A DNA stretch of 38,232 bases from Oscillospiraceae bacterium (GCA_029012445.1 JAQXMC010000015.1:1-38232), one strand, 5' to 3'. Positions 1-8,377 are shown, counted from the stretch's first letter. Notes: generated from the sequence alone by a model not told the origin. Numbers and translations are program-made.

Positions 1-1
1 T

Positions 2-1186
2 GCCATGAGCGGCAGAGCGATTGAAGCCGCAGGCGATGTGGATATTCTGATGCTTGACAAAACCGGCACCATTACGCTCGGCAACCGCAAGGCTTCCGCA
101 TTTATTCCGATAGACGGTGTAAGTGAGCAGGAATTAGCCGACGCGGCGCAGCTGTCGTCTCTTGCCGATGAAACGCCGGAGGGCAGAAGCGTCGTCATTC
201 TCGCCAAGGAAAAATACGGGCTGCGGGAACGGGAGCTTTCCGATAAAAACATGACCTTCATCCCCTTTACGGCGAAAACCCGCATGAGCGGCGTTGATTA
301 CGACGGCAGCGAAATCCGCAAAGGCGCCGCCGATACCATGCAGCAGTATGTCACCGAAAATGGCGGCGTTTATCCGGAAGAATGCGACCGGATCGTGAAA
401 GAAATCGCACAGCAGGGCGGCACACCGCTTGTTGTAACGAAAAACCATAAGATTTTAGGCGTCATTCACCTGAAAGACATCATCAAGCAGGGCGTTAAAG
501 AGAAGTTTGCCGATCTTCGTAAAATGGGCATCAAAACCATCATGATTACCGGCGACAACCCAATGACCGCCGCCGCAATCGCAGCAGAAGCCGGTGTGGA
601 TGATTTTCTGGCCGAAGCGACACCGGAGGGCAAGCTTCAGATGATTCGTGATTTTCAGAGCAAGGGACACCTTGTCGCCATGACAGGTGACGGCACCAAT
701 GATGCGCCTGCTCTTGCACAGGCTGATGTGGCGGTTGCGATGAACACCGGCACGCAGGCGGCCAAGGAAGCCGGCAACATGGTTGACCTCGATTCCTCGC
801 CGACAAAGCTGATTGATATCGTCCGCATCGGAAAACAGCTTCTGATGACAAGAGGCAGCCTGACCACTTTCTCGATCGCCAACGATGTCGCCAAGTACTT
901 TGCGATCATTCCCGCCTTGTTCATGGGACTGTATCCGGGTCTTTCGGCACTTAACATTATGGGACTTCATTCCCCGCAAAGCGCGGTTTTATCGGCAATT
1001 ATTTACAATGCGCTGATTATTATTGCATTAATTCCGCTGGCACTTAAGGGCGTAAAATACCGTGAGGTTCCGGCAGGAAAGCTCTTATCACGCAACCTGT
1101 TGATTTACGGTCTCGGCGGACTTGCGGCGCCGTTTATCTTCATCAAGCTGATTGATTTACTGCTTGTTCTGTTCGGAGTGGCATAA
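2..1186 (+). CDS. kdpB: Potassium-transporting P-type ATPase subunit KdpB, 3' part
   Basis: Catalytic subunit of the Kdp high-affinity K+ pump in the cytoplasmic membrane; it hydrolyses ATP to drive K+ uptake through KdpA. The window opens inside the gene, so the N-terminal membrane and actuator parts and all of kdpA lie upstream. Visible: the P-type phosphorylation motif DKTGT with the phosphorylated Asp about 18 codons into the fragment, the hinge-region motifs [14 protein letters not shown] and [22 protein letters not shown], and C-terminal membrane segments (for example the stretch around [20 protein letters not shown]). The frame is open to the window edge; the Met at position 5 is internal, not a start. 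kdpC follows after 12 bases, so the two are co-transcribed. Family assignment is very secure. Confidence 0.97.
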   Translation, partial: AMSGRAIEAAGDVDILMLDKTGTITLGNRKASAFIPIDGVSEQELADAAQLSSLADETPEGRSVVILAKEKYGLRERELSDKNMTFIPFTAKTRMSGVDYDGSEIRKGAADTMQQYVTENGGVYPEECDRIVKEIAQQGGTPLVVTKNHKILGVIHLKDIIKQGVKEKFADLRKMGIKTIMITGDNPMTAAAIAAEAGVDDFLAEATPEGKLQMIRDFQSKGHLVAMTGDGTNDAPALAQADVAVAMNTGTQAAKEAGNMVDLDSSPTKLIDIVRIGKQLLMTRGSLTTFSIANDVAKYFAIIPALFMGLYPGLSALNIMGLHSPQSAVLSAIIYNALIIIALIPLALKGVKYREVPAGKLLSRNLLIYGLGGLAAPFIFIKLIDLLLVLFGVA

Positions 1187-1198
1187 GGAGGTTTTACC

Positions 1199-1804
1199 AT
1201 GAAAACATTAAAAAATGTACTGCCGAGAGCGGCAATAATCTTTCTTATTTTTACATTGCTCTGTGGCGTGGTTTATACGGGTGTAGTTACAGGGTTTGCA
1301 CAGCTTATTTTTCCTGATAAAGCAAACGGAAGCATCATTGAGGTGGACGGAAAGAAGTACGGCTGTGAGCTTCTTGGACAGCAATACACCGACGACGGTC
1401 ATATGTGGGGACGCATTATGAACATTGATGTTTCAACCTACAAGGATAAAAACGGCAAAACGCTGATGTACGCTTCTCCCTCCAATCTTTCCCCGGTGAG
1501 TGAAGAATACAAGGCTTTGGTGAAAGAGCGTGTGGAAAAGCTTCGGGCAGCCGATCCCGACATGGATGAAACGGCAATTCCCGTTGATCTTGTAACCTGC
1601 TCGGGCAGCGGACTTGACCCGCATATTTCACCTGCCGCCGCCGAATATCAGGTGGCGAGAATCGCAAAAGCAGATAACATGACGGAAGACGAGGTCAGAA
1701 CCATTATTGACAAATGCACCGACGGCAGATTTTTAGGCGTTTTCGGAGAGAAAACCGTCAATGTGCTGAAGGTTAATCTGATGCTGGATGGAATTCTGAA
1801 ATAG
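1199..1804 (+). CDS. kdpC: Potassium-transporting ATPase subunit KdpC
   Basis: Small accessory subunit of the KdpFABC complex, thought to stabilise the pump and raise its affinity for ATP. The 201-residue product is the usual KdpC size. It has one N-terminal membrane anchor (about residues 10-35) and then a soluble extracytoplasmic domain with the family hallmarks RIMNIDVS/YASPSNLSP near the middle and SGSGLDPHISPAAAEYQVARIA around residues 135-157. A strong site, AAGGAGG, lies 8 bases before the ATG and just after the kdpB stop. A terminator hairpin follows immediately, closing the structural kdp operon. Confidence 0.97.
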   Translation: MKTLKNVLPRAAIIFLIFTLLCGVVYTGVVTGFAQLIFPDKANGSIIEVDGKKYGCELLGQQYTDDGHMWGRIMNIDVSTYKDKNGKTLMYASPSNLSPVSEEYKALVKERVEKLRAADPDMDETAIPVDLVTCSGSGLDPHISPAAAEYQVARIAKADNMTEDEVRTIIDKCTDGRFLGVFGEKTVNVLKVNLMLDGILK

Positions 1805-1808
1805 TATG

Positions 1809-1852
1809 AAGATGGAAAAGCGGTTAAATCATTTCGCTTTCCCATCTTTTTC
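1809..1852 (+). terminator. Intrinsic terminator after kdpC
   Basis: A stem of about 14 bp with one mismatch (1809-1822 pairing with 1835-1848, arms AAGATGGAAAAGCG and CGCTTTCCCATCTT) followed by a T run. It separates kdpBC from the next gene. Confidence 0.85.
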
Positions 1853-1894
1853 ATTATGAAATCTTTATACGACATCATTCTTGCTAACGCTGAT

Positions 1895-1922
1895 TTAACA
1901 GATGATAAGATATAATTAAAAT
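1895..1922 (+). promoter_or_regulatory. Probable sigma-A promoter for the CorA-like gene
   Basis: TTAACA (1895-1900) and TAAAAT (1917-1922) are separated by 16 bp. A 9-bp inverted repeat, CAGATGATA (1899-1907) and TATCATCTG (1933-1941), overlaps the -35 region and flanks the -10 box and start site. It could be an operator or a leader hairpin just ahead of the ribosome binding site. Confidence 0.5.
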
Positions 1923-1955
1923 AGTATTATTGTATCATCTGAAGGAGATGTTCGT

Positions 1956-2867
1956 ATGCAGTATCAGCTCAATGAGCAGGACAAAAGTCTGCGTCCTGTG
2001 CAGAATATCAATTCTCAGGAGCCGTTTTTCAGCGTAATCAGCGCCGAACAGTTCCGGGAGGAAAAAGAACACCACCCATATCATAAGGAACTGCTCCACA
2101 GTCTCGGTTCGATTCGTTACTGCAAGGCCGAAGCATTCAAGGATACGATCATCGGCACCCTGCGTCTGCCGCGGAAAAGCGAACAGCGTCTGCCACAGAT
2201 TTCCTTTGCTTTCTGCCTGACACGGCAGTCTCTTGTCTTTATTGAAGATACCGGAGATGTCAGAAAATGGGCAGAAAAGCAGATCGGGCTGTTCCGGGAA
2301 GTAAGAAGTCCGGCGCAGCTTCTTTTGCGGTTTATGGAGCAGATGATTGAGGATGACGCTCTGTATCTGACACACATCGAGACGGCAGCGGAGAAAATGG
2401 AGGAAAGCGTCCTGAACGGCGATACTAAGGACTTCTTCCCCTTACTCACCGGATACCGACAAAAGCTATCCGAGCTCAATGCCTATTATGAACAGATGAC
2501 GGATATCGGCGAGCTGTTTCAGTCTCATGTCTGCTCTTCCCTTATCGGGGACACACAGGAATGGGAGCAATATACCCATCGAGCCGAACGGCTGCAGAAT
2601 CATGTGCGGCTGCTTCGTGAAAATATGCTGCAGCTTCGTGAGCTGTATCAGTCAAAGCAGGACGCAAGACAGAATAAAATCATGGGGATTCTCACGATCG
2701 TCACCACCATTTTTCTCCCGCTTACCCTGATTACGGGTTGGTACGGAATGAACTTTGCCTATATGCCCGAACTCAAGTGGCGGTTCGGATATCCGGCGGT
2801 CATTCTGGTCGCTCTGATCATTGCCATTGGTGAAATCATATACTTCAAAAAGAAAAAATTTTTTTAA
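1956..2867 (+). CDS. CorA-family divalent/other cation transporter
   Basis: Probable CorA-type channel, which carries Mg2+ or a related divalent ion through a homopentamer in the membrane. The product has 303 residues, the usual size. A soluble, largely helical N-terminal domain ends in a long helix (about 200-245) leading to two C-terminal membrane segments (about 243-262 and 280-297). Between them is the signature YGMNF, within GWYGMNFAYMPELKWRFG. The last residues are a basic tail, KKKKFF. The start is set by GAAGGAG ahead of the ATG. It sits between kdpBC and kdpDE, which is unusual for a kdp locus, and has its own promoter-like sequence. The ion is not shown by the sequence: YGMNF is shared by the whole superfamily. 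Confidence 0.9.
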   Translation: MQYQLNEQDKSLRPVQNINSQEPFFSVISAEQFREEKEHHPYHKELLHSLGSIRYCKAEAFKDTIIGTLRLPRKSEQRLPQISFAFCLTRQSLVFIEDTGDVRKWAEKQIGLFREVRSPAQLLLRFMEQMIEDDALYLTHIETAAEKMEESVLNGDTKDFFPLLTGYRQKLSELNAYYEQMTDIGELFQSHVCSSLIGDTQEWEQYTHRAERLQNHVRLLRENMLQLRELYQSKQDARQNKIMGILTIVTTIFLPLTLITGWYGMNFAYMPELKWRFGYPAVILVALIIAIGEIIYFKKKKFF

Positions 2868-2924
2868 GCTTTCTTTATATTTTTTTGCTTTTATTATTAT
2901 TGGAGAGAACCCGGAGGTGTTTGT

Positions 2925-5627
2925 ATGGACGATGCAAGACAAAGTCCGGAACAGTTTCTGAAAGAAATCGAAAAGGAAGAACAAAGTAAAAAAAGAGGAC
3001 ATCTGAAAATATTCTTCGGATATGCCGCCGGCGTCGGCAAAACCTATGCTATGCTGAAAGCCGCTCATTCAGCAAGACGGCGCGGCGTTGATGTCGTGGC
3101 CGGTTATATTGAACCGCATGCCAGACCGAAAACCGCCGCTTTGCTGAACGGATTGGAATGTCTCCCGACCTTGACGATGGAACATAACGGCATTACGCTT
3201 GCGGAATTCAATCTTGACGCTGCACTCAAAAGAAAGCCGTCTTTGCTTCTTGTTGATGAGCTTGCGCACACCAATGCGCCGTGCTGCCGCCACGCAAAAC
3301 GGTATCAGGATGTTGAGGAATTACTGAATGCCGGAATCGATGTGTATACCACAGTCAATGTTCAGCATATTGAAAGCCTGAATGATACGGTCGCTTCCGT
3401 AACCGGCATTATGGTCAATGAACGGATCCCTGATTCCGTATTTGATAACGCAAGTCAGGTCGAGCTTGTGGACATTGAGCCTCAGGAACTGATTGAACGA
3501 ATGAACGCAGGTGAGGTTTACCGGCCCGCTCAGACCCGGCAAGCGGTTGACCATTTCTTTACGGAAGAGAATCTGACGGCGCTTCGTGAAATTGCACTTC
3601 GCCGTTGCGCCGACCGTGTGAATATGCTGACGGAAACAGCTCGGCTCAGAAATCACAGCGATTATCATACGGACGAGCATATTCTTGTCTGTCTTTCATC
3701 GTCTCCGTCCAATCCGAAAATTATCCGTACCGCCGCACGCATGGCCAACGCCTTCCGCGGTGCTTTTACGGCCCTGTTTGTCGAGACTCCCGATTTTCAG
3801 ACAATGGACGAAGAGAATCTGAAGAGACTGAGAAGCAATATGCGTCTTGCCGAACAGCTAGGCGCAAAAATCGAAACGGTATACGGCGAAGATGTTTCGT
3901 ATCAGATTGCCGAATTTGCAAGGCTTTCCGGTGTCTCGAAAATTGTGATCGGAAGAAGCGCAGCCACACGGAAAAGCATTTTCGGCAAGCCGACGCTGAC
4001 GGAAAAGCTGATCACAACCGCACCGAATCTTGAGGTACATATTATCCCGGATGCGGCAAGGAAAGACGCCGGCTTTCGGACGAAACAGCCGAAAAAGAAA
4101 AGCAGGCTCGTCTTTTCCGTTTCCGACTTTCTGAAAAGTGCGGCGATTCTGATTGCGGCAAGCTGTATCGGGCTTCTGTTCCGTCATCTCGGCTTTGCCG
4201 AAGCAAATATCATTACGGTCTATGTGCTCGGCGTTCTGATCATCTCCGTCGTCACAAGGCATCGGATTACCTGTCTGACTTCCTCGGTTGTCAGTGTTCT
4301 GGTCTTCAATTTTCTTTTCACGGACCCGCGGTTCACCTTCCGGGCCTACGGACAGGGGTACCCGGTCACCTTCCTAATCATGTTTCTGGCGGCGCTTCTG
4401 ACAAGCAGTCTTGCCGTCAAGCTCAAAAATCACGCAAAGCAGGCTGCACAGGCCGCTTACCGGACTAAGGTGCTTTTTGACACCAATCAGCTTTTACAGC
4501 AGGCAAAGGGCAAAAACGAAATCGTTTCTGCGACGGCGAATCAACTGATAAAATTACTGGGAAAGGACATTGTGTTCTATCCGACGGAAAATGAAACGCT
4601 CGGAGAACCGCACATTTTTACGGTTTCCGGCAACGAAACAGACGAGAACATCGCCGGGACAAACGAAAAAGCCGTAGCCGAATGGGTGCGGCAGAACAAC
4701 AAGCACGCCGGCGCAACCACCGAAACGCTTTCCAATGCAAAATGCCTTTATCTGGCAATCCGGGTCAACAGCAATGTTTACGGCGTTGTCGGCATTCATA
4801 TCGACAAAACGCCGCTTGATTCCTTTGAAAAAAGCATTCTGCTGTCCATACTCGGCGAATGCGCTTTATCGCTTGAAAATGAAAAAAACGCAAGAGAAAA
4901 AGAGGAAGCCGCCGTGCTTGCCCGGAACGAACAGCTTCGTGCCAATCTTCTTCGTGCTATTTCGCACGATCTGCGCACACCGCTGACCTCCATTTCAGGC
5001 AATGCCAGCAATCTTTTGTCTAACGGAAGCTCCTTTGATGAAGAAACCAAGAAACAGCTTTATGGAGATATTTACGATGATGCGATGTGGCTGATCAATC
5101 TGGTCGAGAACCTGCTGTCGGTTACCCGGATCGAGGAAGGCCGTCTGAATCTTCATATCACGGAAGACTTGATTGATGATGTGATATCCGAAGCACTGCA
5201 TTATGTTGACCGAAAAAGCGCAGAGCACCATATTCGTGTTCAAAACAAAGAGGATTATCTGCTCGCAAAAATGGACGCAAAGCTTATGGTTCAAGTCATC
5301 ATCAACATCGTTGACAATGCCATCAAATATACGCCGAAAGGCTCCAATATCACCATTCAGACCTATAAGCAGGGAGACAAAGCGGTGATTACTATCGCTG
5401 ACGACGGAGACGGCATACCGGACGACAAAAAAGAACGCGTATTCGATATGTTTTACAGCGGAGCCAACAAGATTGCCGACTGCCGCAGAAGTCTGGGACT
5501 GGGTCTTTCGCTGTGCCGGTCAATTGTGAATGCGCACGGCGGCACGATTACCGTCTCGGACAATACACCGCACGGAACGGTATTTACGATCTTATTACCC
5601 GCAGGGGAGGTACAAATTCATGAATAA
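2925..5627 (+). CDS. kdpD: Osmosensitive K+ channel histidine kinase KdpD
   Basis: Sensor kinase of the KdpDE system, which induces the Kdp pump under K+ limitation or osmotic stress. The 900-residue protein has the complete family layout: N-terminal KdpD domain with Walker A motif GYAAGVGKT (32-40) and DELAHTNAP, a universal-stress-type domain (about 250-370), four closely spaced membrane helices (about 395-500), a GAF-like region (about 515-650), the dimerisation/phosphoacceptor helix with ISHDLRTPLTSISGN (His681), and a C-terminal ATPase domain with NIVDNAIKYTP and GLGLSLCRSIV. The start follows CCGGAGG. Its last 8 bases overlap kdpE, so the two are translationally coupled. Arg is mainly encoded by CGN, unlike the chromosomal genes further right. 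Confidence 0.97.
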   Translation: MDDARQSPEQFLKEIEKEEQSKKRGHLKIFFGYAAGVGKTYAMLKAAHSARRRGVDVVAGYIEPHARPKTAALLNGLECLPTLTMEHNGITLAEFNLDAALKRKPSLLLVDELAHTNAPCCRHAKRYQDVEELLNAGIDVYTTVNVQHIESLNDTVASVTGIMVNERIPDSVFDNASQVELVDIEPQELIERMNAGEVYRPAQTRQAVDHFFTEENLTALREIALRRCADRVNMLTETARLRNHSDYHTDEHILVCLSSSPSNPKIIRTAARMANAFRGAFTALFVETPDFQTMDEENLKRLRSNMRLAEQLGAKIETVYGEDVSYQIAEFARLSGVSKIVIGRSAATRKSIFGKPTLTEKLITTAPNLEVHIIPDAARKDAGFRTKQPKKKSRLVFSVSDFLKSAAILIAASCIGLLFRHLGFAEANIITVYVLGVLIISVVTRHRITCLTSSVVSVLVFNFLFTDPRFTFRAYGQGYPVTFLIMFLAALLTSSLAVKLKNHAKQAAQAAYRTKVLFDTNQLLQQAKGKNEIVSATANQLIKLLGKDIVFYPTENETLGEPHIFTVSGNETDENIAGTNEKAVAEWVRQNNKHAGATTETLSNAKCLYLAIRVNSNVYGVVGIHIDKTPLDSFEKSILLSILGECALSLENEKNAREKEEAAVLARNEQLRANLLRAISHDLRTPLTSISGNASNLLSNGSSFDEETKKQLYGDIYDDAMWLINLVENLLSVTRIEEGRLNLHITEDLIDDVISEALHYVDRKSAEHHIRVQNKEDYLLAKMDAKLMVQVIINIVDNAIKYTPKGSNITIQTYKQGDKAVITIADDGDGIPDDKKERVFDMFYSGANKIADCRRSLGLGLSLCRSIVNAHGGTITVSDNTPHGTVFTILLPAGEVQIHE

Positions 5628-6321
5628 AGCTTTGATATTGGTTGTTGAGGACGACAACTCAGTAAAAAACCTGATTACCACAACGCTTAAAGCGCACAAT
5701 TACAGATACTTGACTGCGCAAAACGGAGCTTCTGCTATTCTGGAAGCCTCGTCCCATAATCCCGATATTGTGTTGCTTGACTTGGGCTTGCCGGATATGG
5801 ACGGCGTGGAGGTCATAAAAAAAATCCGCACCTGGTCGAATATGCCGATCATTGTCATCAGCGCAAGAAGTGAAGATACGGACAAAATCGAGGCACTTGA
5901 CGCAGGCGCAGACGATTATCTGACCAAACCGTTTTCCGTTGAAGAGCTTCTGGCAAGGCTCAGAGTGACGCAAAGACGACTGAATATGCTTCGGGACGAG
6001 ACCACCGCCGAATCGTCCGTTTTCACAAACGGCAAGCTCCGCATAGACTATGCCGCAGGCTGCGCCTATCTCGCAGACAAAGAACTCCACCTGACGCCGA
6101 TTGAGTACAAGCTGTTATGCCTGCTTTCAAGAAATGTCGGCAAGGTGCTGACACACACATTTATCACGCAGAGCATCTGGGGTAGCAGTTGGGAAAACGA
6201 CGTCGCTTCTCTGCGTGTCTTTATGGCGACGCTTCGCAAGAAGATTGAAAACAATCCGGATTCTCCGCAATACATTCAGACGCATATTGGCGTCGGGTAC
6301 CGAATGCTGAAAGTGGAATAA
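5620..6321 (+). CDS. kdpE: Response regulator KdpE
   Basis: OmpR/PhoB-type DNA-binding regulator that activates kdp transcription after phosphorylation by KdpD. The receiver domain has the acidic pair D11/D12, phosphoacceptor D54 in LLDLGLPDMDG, and the conserved Lys in DDYLTKPF. The C-terminal half is a winged-helix domain (about 130-230) with TPIEYKLLCLLSRNVGKVLT and HIGVGYRM. The start chosen is the ATG at 5620, which follows GGGGAGG and overlaps the kdpD stop; it gives 233 residues, the usual length. A reading frame further upstream exists but has no ribosome binding site. A terminator follows about 80 bases later. Confidence 0.96.
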   Translation: MNKALILVVEDDNSVKNLITTTLKAHNYRYLTAQNGASAILEASSHNPDIVLLDLGLPDMDGVEVIKKIRTWSNMPIIVISARSEDTDKIEALDAGADDYLTKPFSVEELLARLRVTQRRLNMLRDETTAESSVFTNGKLRIDYAAGCAYLADKELHLTPIEYKLLCLLSRNVGKVLTHTFITQSIWGSSWENDVASLRVFMATLRKKIENNPDSPQYIQTHIGVGYRMLKVE

Positions 6322-6398
6322 GCCAATTTTATAAGCAAGTCTTCTTTGTCAGATGTCATCTTTTAGTGCTAAAAAAAGGCTTTCTTAATACGGTCAAT

Positions 6399-6436
6399 AA
6401 TTCCCGGCATTTTTCAAGGCTTGCCGGGAATTTTAT
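6399..6436 (+). terminator. Intrinsic terminator after kdpE
   Basis: A perfect 11-bp stem (6399-6409, AATTCCCGGCA, with 6422-6432, TGCCGGGAATT), loop of 12, followed by TTATT. It closes the kdpDE unit and faces the convergent tnpV relic. Confidence 0.8.
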
Positions 6437-6457
6437 TGTCAGTAGTGTATCAAAAAA

Positions 6458-6828
6458 CTACGCGCAACCATATATCAATTGTTCGAATACAATCTCATTT
6501 GCCTGATTCTGTATACAATTCATCTTCTGCACCCAAAGCATTTGGCTATCCTCTTTGAGCTGTTCGGTAACACCATCACGCTCTTTCATCTGCTCAACAA
6601 GCAAGTCGAACATCTCTCGTGCCTGAGAATCAATCTTCGCAAGATACTGCCACAGCTTGCCTTGAGCGATGAGAGTTGCAAAAACAACGGGCTTATGATT
6701 TCGAAGATAATCTTTATGCAACATTCCCCATTTGCTGAGTTGAATGTTTGCTTCTTCGGTCGGCAAAGTGAGATTCGGTATAAGATAGTCGCCAACTTGT
6801 CTGAAGTGAGTTCATTTCTGTTCTGCAT
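6458..6828 (-). pseudogene. tnpV: TnpV-like transposon-encoded protein, frameshifted relic
   Basis: Resembles TnpV, a small accessory protein carried by Tn4451/Tn4551-type and related integrative elements of Clostridia; its role is not established. The longer part (6458-6766) reads with the family pattern of acidic linker, WGMLHKDYLRNHKP, GKLWQYLAKIDSQA, LVEQMKERDGVTEQLK and a C-terminal MN.I..QANEIV. The expected N-terminus is split between frames: from an ATG at 6828 after an AAGGA site it reads MQNRNELT, then a missing base near 6803-6805 throws translation into another frame. With the base restored it continues RQVGDYLIPNLTLP, as in intact members. So this is one gene broken by a 1-base deletion. 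Neither an intact recombinase nor other element genes are nearby. Confidence 0.8.
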
Positions 6829-7039
6829 AGTATCTGTCCTTTCTTTTGCTCTGTTTCAGCAGTCGGATATGGATACAGAATACTATGCCTGAAGCCGGAT
6901 TTGCTTGCAATATTAGTAAATTCCTTATGAACACTCGCACCAGTCGAGAGCCTCGACACGCAGATGCGTTGTTGAGGTTCTTTTTTGCAGTTTTTTCTCG
7001 CATTTCAATTATATAATGGGATATCAACGCCTGATGAAA

Positions 7040-7081
7040 ACCCGCGAAGCCTTGAAAAATAAGGGCTCGCGGGTATTTTTT
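7040..7081 (+). terminator. Strong terminator-like hairpin in accessory DNA
   Basis: The arms ACCCGCGA (7040-7047) and TCGCGGGT (7067-7074) pair perfectly, with GCC/GGC extending the stem inward, followed by ATTTTTT. The minus-strand side is followed by TTTTC, so it could stop transcripts from both sides. No gene ends beside it on the plus strand. The surrounding 6829-7110 shows no convincing coding frame. Confidence 0.7.
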
Positions 7082-7112
7082 GTCTTCTCCGAAAAGTGCT
7101 GATTTTCAAAAA

Positions 7113-7134
7113 GTGTTAGCAACGTGTTAGCAAC
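7113..7134. repeat. Tandem duplication of an 11-bp word
   Basis: GTGTTAGCAAC occurs twice with no spacer (7113-7123 and 7124-7134). It lies between the tnpV relic and a different-looking non-coding stretch. It could be part of a recombination site or a chance short duplication; the sequence alone does not decide. Confidence 0.6.
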
Positions 7135-7227
7135 GATAAAAAACCAGGCAGAAAAATTAAACTATCCCGAATGGATGCTTTGTTCATCTCCAAAAGGAGC
7201 AGAAATATATAATTTAAATATGAAAAT

Positions 7228-7258
7228 AAAGCGCTTTGCATTTTGCAGGGCGCTTTTT
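7228..7258 (+). terminator. Hairpin with T run, possible terminator
   Basis: AAAGCGCTTTGC (7228-7239) pairs with GCAGGGCGCTTT (7245-7256) through 12 bp including G-U pairs, with a 5-base loop and a short T run. The same stretch also contains a possible promoter, TTGCAT (7236-7241) and TATACT (7258-7263), 16 bp apart, which would start a transcript into the purine-rich region that follows. Confidence 0.45.
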
Positions 7259-7263
7259 ATACT

Positions 7264-7640
7264 AGAGAATACAAACAAATAGATGTCCGTATAGTGAAAC
7301 GACAGCAACCGGCGAACGCCCGAACGGCTGTGGCAATATGGAGGGGAACACAGCAACCAGCGGATAGGCGACCAGTCATCGCTATATAGATGGGGAGCAA
7401 TAGCAAAGGCCAAGGAGCGACCGACCACCCTCGAAACAATGCTTTACAAAGGGAGGAGGCAAGGAACCACAACAAAACACTTTAAAAGGGAGGCGAAAGC
7501 AAGCAGACGCCGCAGAAAGTCTTAAAAATCCGGACTTTATCGACTTAATCCCAAAGGCTTGTGGCCTTGAAGTCAAAGAAAAAACGGAAGCTCTGACCGG
7601 ATTTTCAGAGCTGTCGGTTAAGCCGCGACAATTAACTGCG
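7264..7640 (+). ncRNA. Candidate structured non-coding RNA, purine-rich
   Basis: No plausible gene is visible on either strand for this stretch. On the plus strand, about 7270-7500 is rich in G and A, with repeated GGGAGG/GGAGCGACC-type words and two similar segments beginning ACAGCAACC followed by A/G and GCG (near 7300 and 7350). Several local hairpins follow: AAAGTC with GACTTT near 7520-7540, AAGGC with GCCTT near 7555, AGCTCTGA with TCAGAGCT near 7590-7612, and CCGCG with CGCGG near 7622-7645. The composition, the size of a few hundred bases and the position beside a mobile-element relic recall large ornate RNAs such as ROOL, but I cannot match a family; this is inference. Confidence 0.35.
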
Positions 7641-7717
7641 CGGCGGCTGATAAAATCAAAGCAAAATTATTCGAAGCATTAAAAAGGAATTTATTTAATT
7701 TAAAGGAGCGTTCTGTT

Positions 7718-8140
7718 ATGTCAGATTTTAAAGAAGATTTTGAAAAAGAATTTGAAGAAGATACCGAAGATGATGAAGTTAATGATGAATTTTTCATAAA
7801 ATTGTATGCGCTTTTACAAAAATATGTATACTCGAGAAACGATGAGGATTTTGTTCTCAATCCGCCGCAGATGATTAAACTGATAAAGGTTATCGATTTC
7901 TTTACGAGAATGGCCGAAGAATGCAGAGGCGAGGTCGAACCCGTGGTTTTATTACCCCGGGAGAGGTGCGGAGGCGTTACCGCAACATACTCAGTGCTGG
8001 ATATATACGGGAAGGATATCAGGGAGTTTTCTCAAATTATCAGCTACACCTCGGCAATCACGGTCGACTGCACACAAGACAGAGTCTGCATTTCAGCAAA
8101 TGTACCGGATGTTTTCGTCGAAAAGAATCCTGTCGACTGA
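7718..8140 (+). CDS. Hypothetical acidic protein, 140 residues
   Basis: I do not recognise this protein. The start is supported by AAAGGAG 9 bases before the ATG. The first 30 residues are very acidic (EDFEKEFEEDTEDDEVNDEF), followed by a predicted helical stretch with aromatic residues (FFIKLYALLQKYVY) and NPPQMIKLIKVIDFFTRM around residues 50-67. The second half looks mixed alpha/beta with CGGVTATYSVLDIYG. There is no signal peptide or membrane segment. It stands alone, preceded by the purine-rich non-coding region and followed by about 350 bases without a gene. It may be cargo of the degraded mobile region; no function can be proposed. Confidence 0.65.
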   Translation: MSDFKEDFEKEFEEDTEDDEVNDEFFIKLYALLQKYVYSRNDEDFVLNPPQMIKLIKVIDFFTRMAEECRGEVEPVVLLPRERCGGVTATYSVLDIYGKDIREFSQIISYTSAITVDCTQDRVCISANVPDVFVEKNPVD

Positions 8141-8258
8141 CCGCTGAAGTGACAGTGCCCGAAAGGAGACTGCCGGGAAAGGATGACCGATGGCATTTTC
8201 TTCGGTCGACAGGCGTACAAAGGTACTCCGAGACTGAAAAAATGCCAAGCATATAAGC

Positions 8259-8292
8259 TTTCGGCTACATGGTATATACCATGTAGCCGAAA
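8259..8292. repeat. Perfect 34-bp palindrome
   Basis: The left arm TTTCGGCTACATGGTAT is the exact reverse complement of the right arm, with no spacer. There is no T run on either side, so a standard terminator is unlikely. It could form a cruciform, bind a dimeric protein, or be a relic of a mobile-element end. Confidence 0.9.
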
Positions 8293-8377
8293 CTGTTTGC
8301 GGATTGTGATTGAAATAATCAGACATTATATTTAGCTTTTTAATTTTTATGCGTTCGGGCGCCTTTATCGACAGTTT

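Noticed and set aside
8183..8335. 50-codon plus-strand frame through the 34-bp palindrome
   Set aside because: The AAAGG is directly against the ATG, spacing is wrong, and the sequence has no protein-like pattern.
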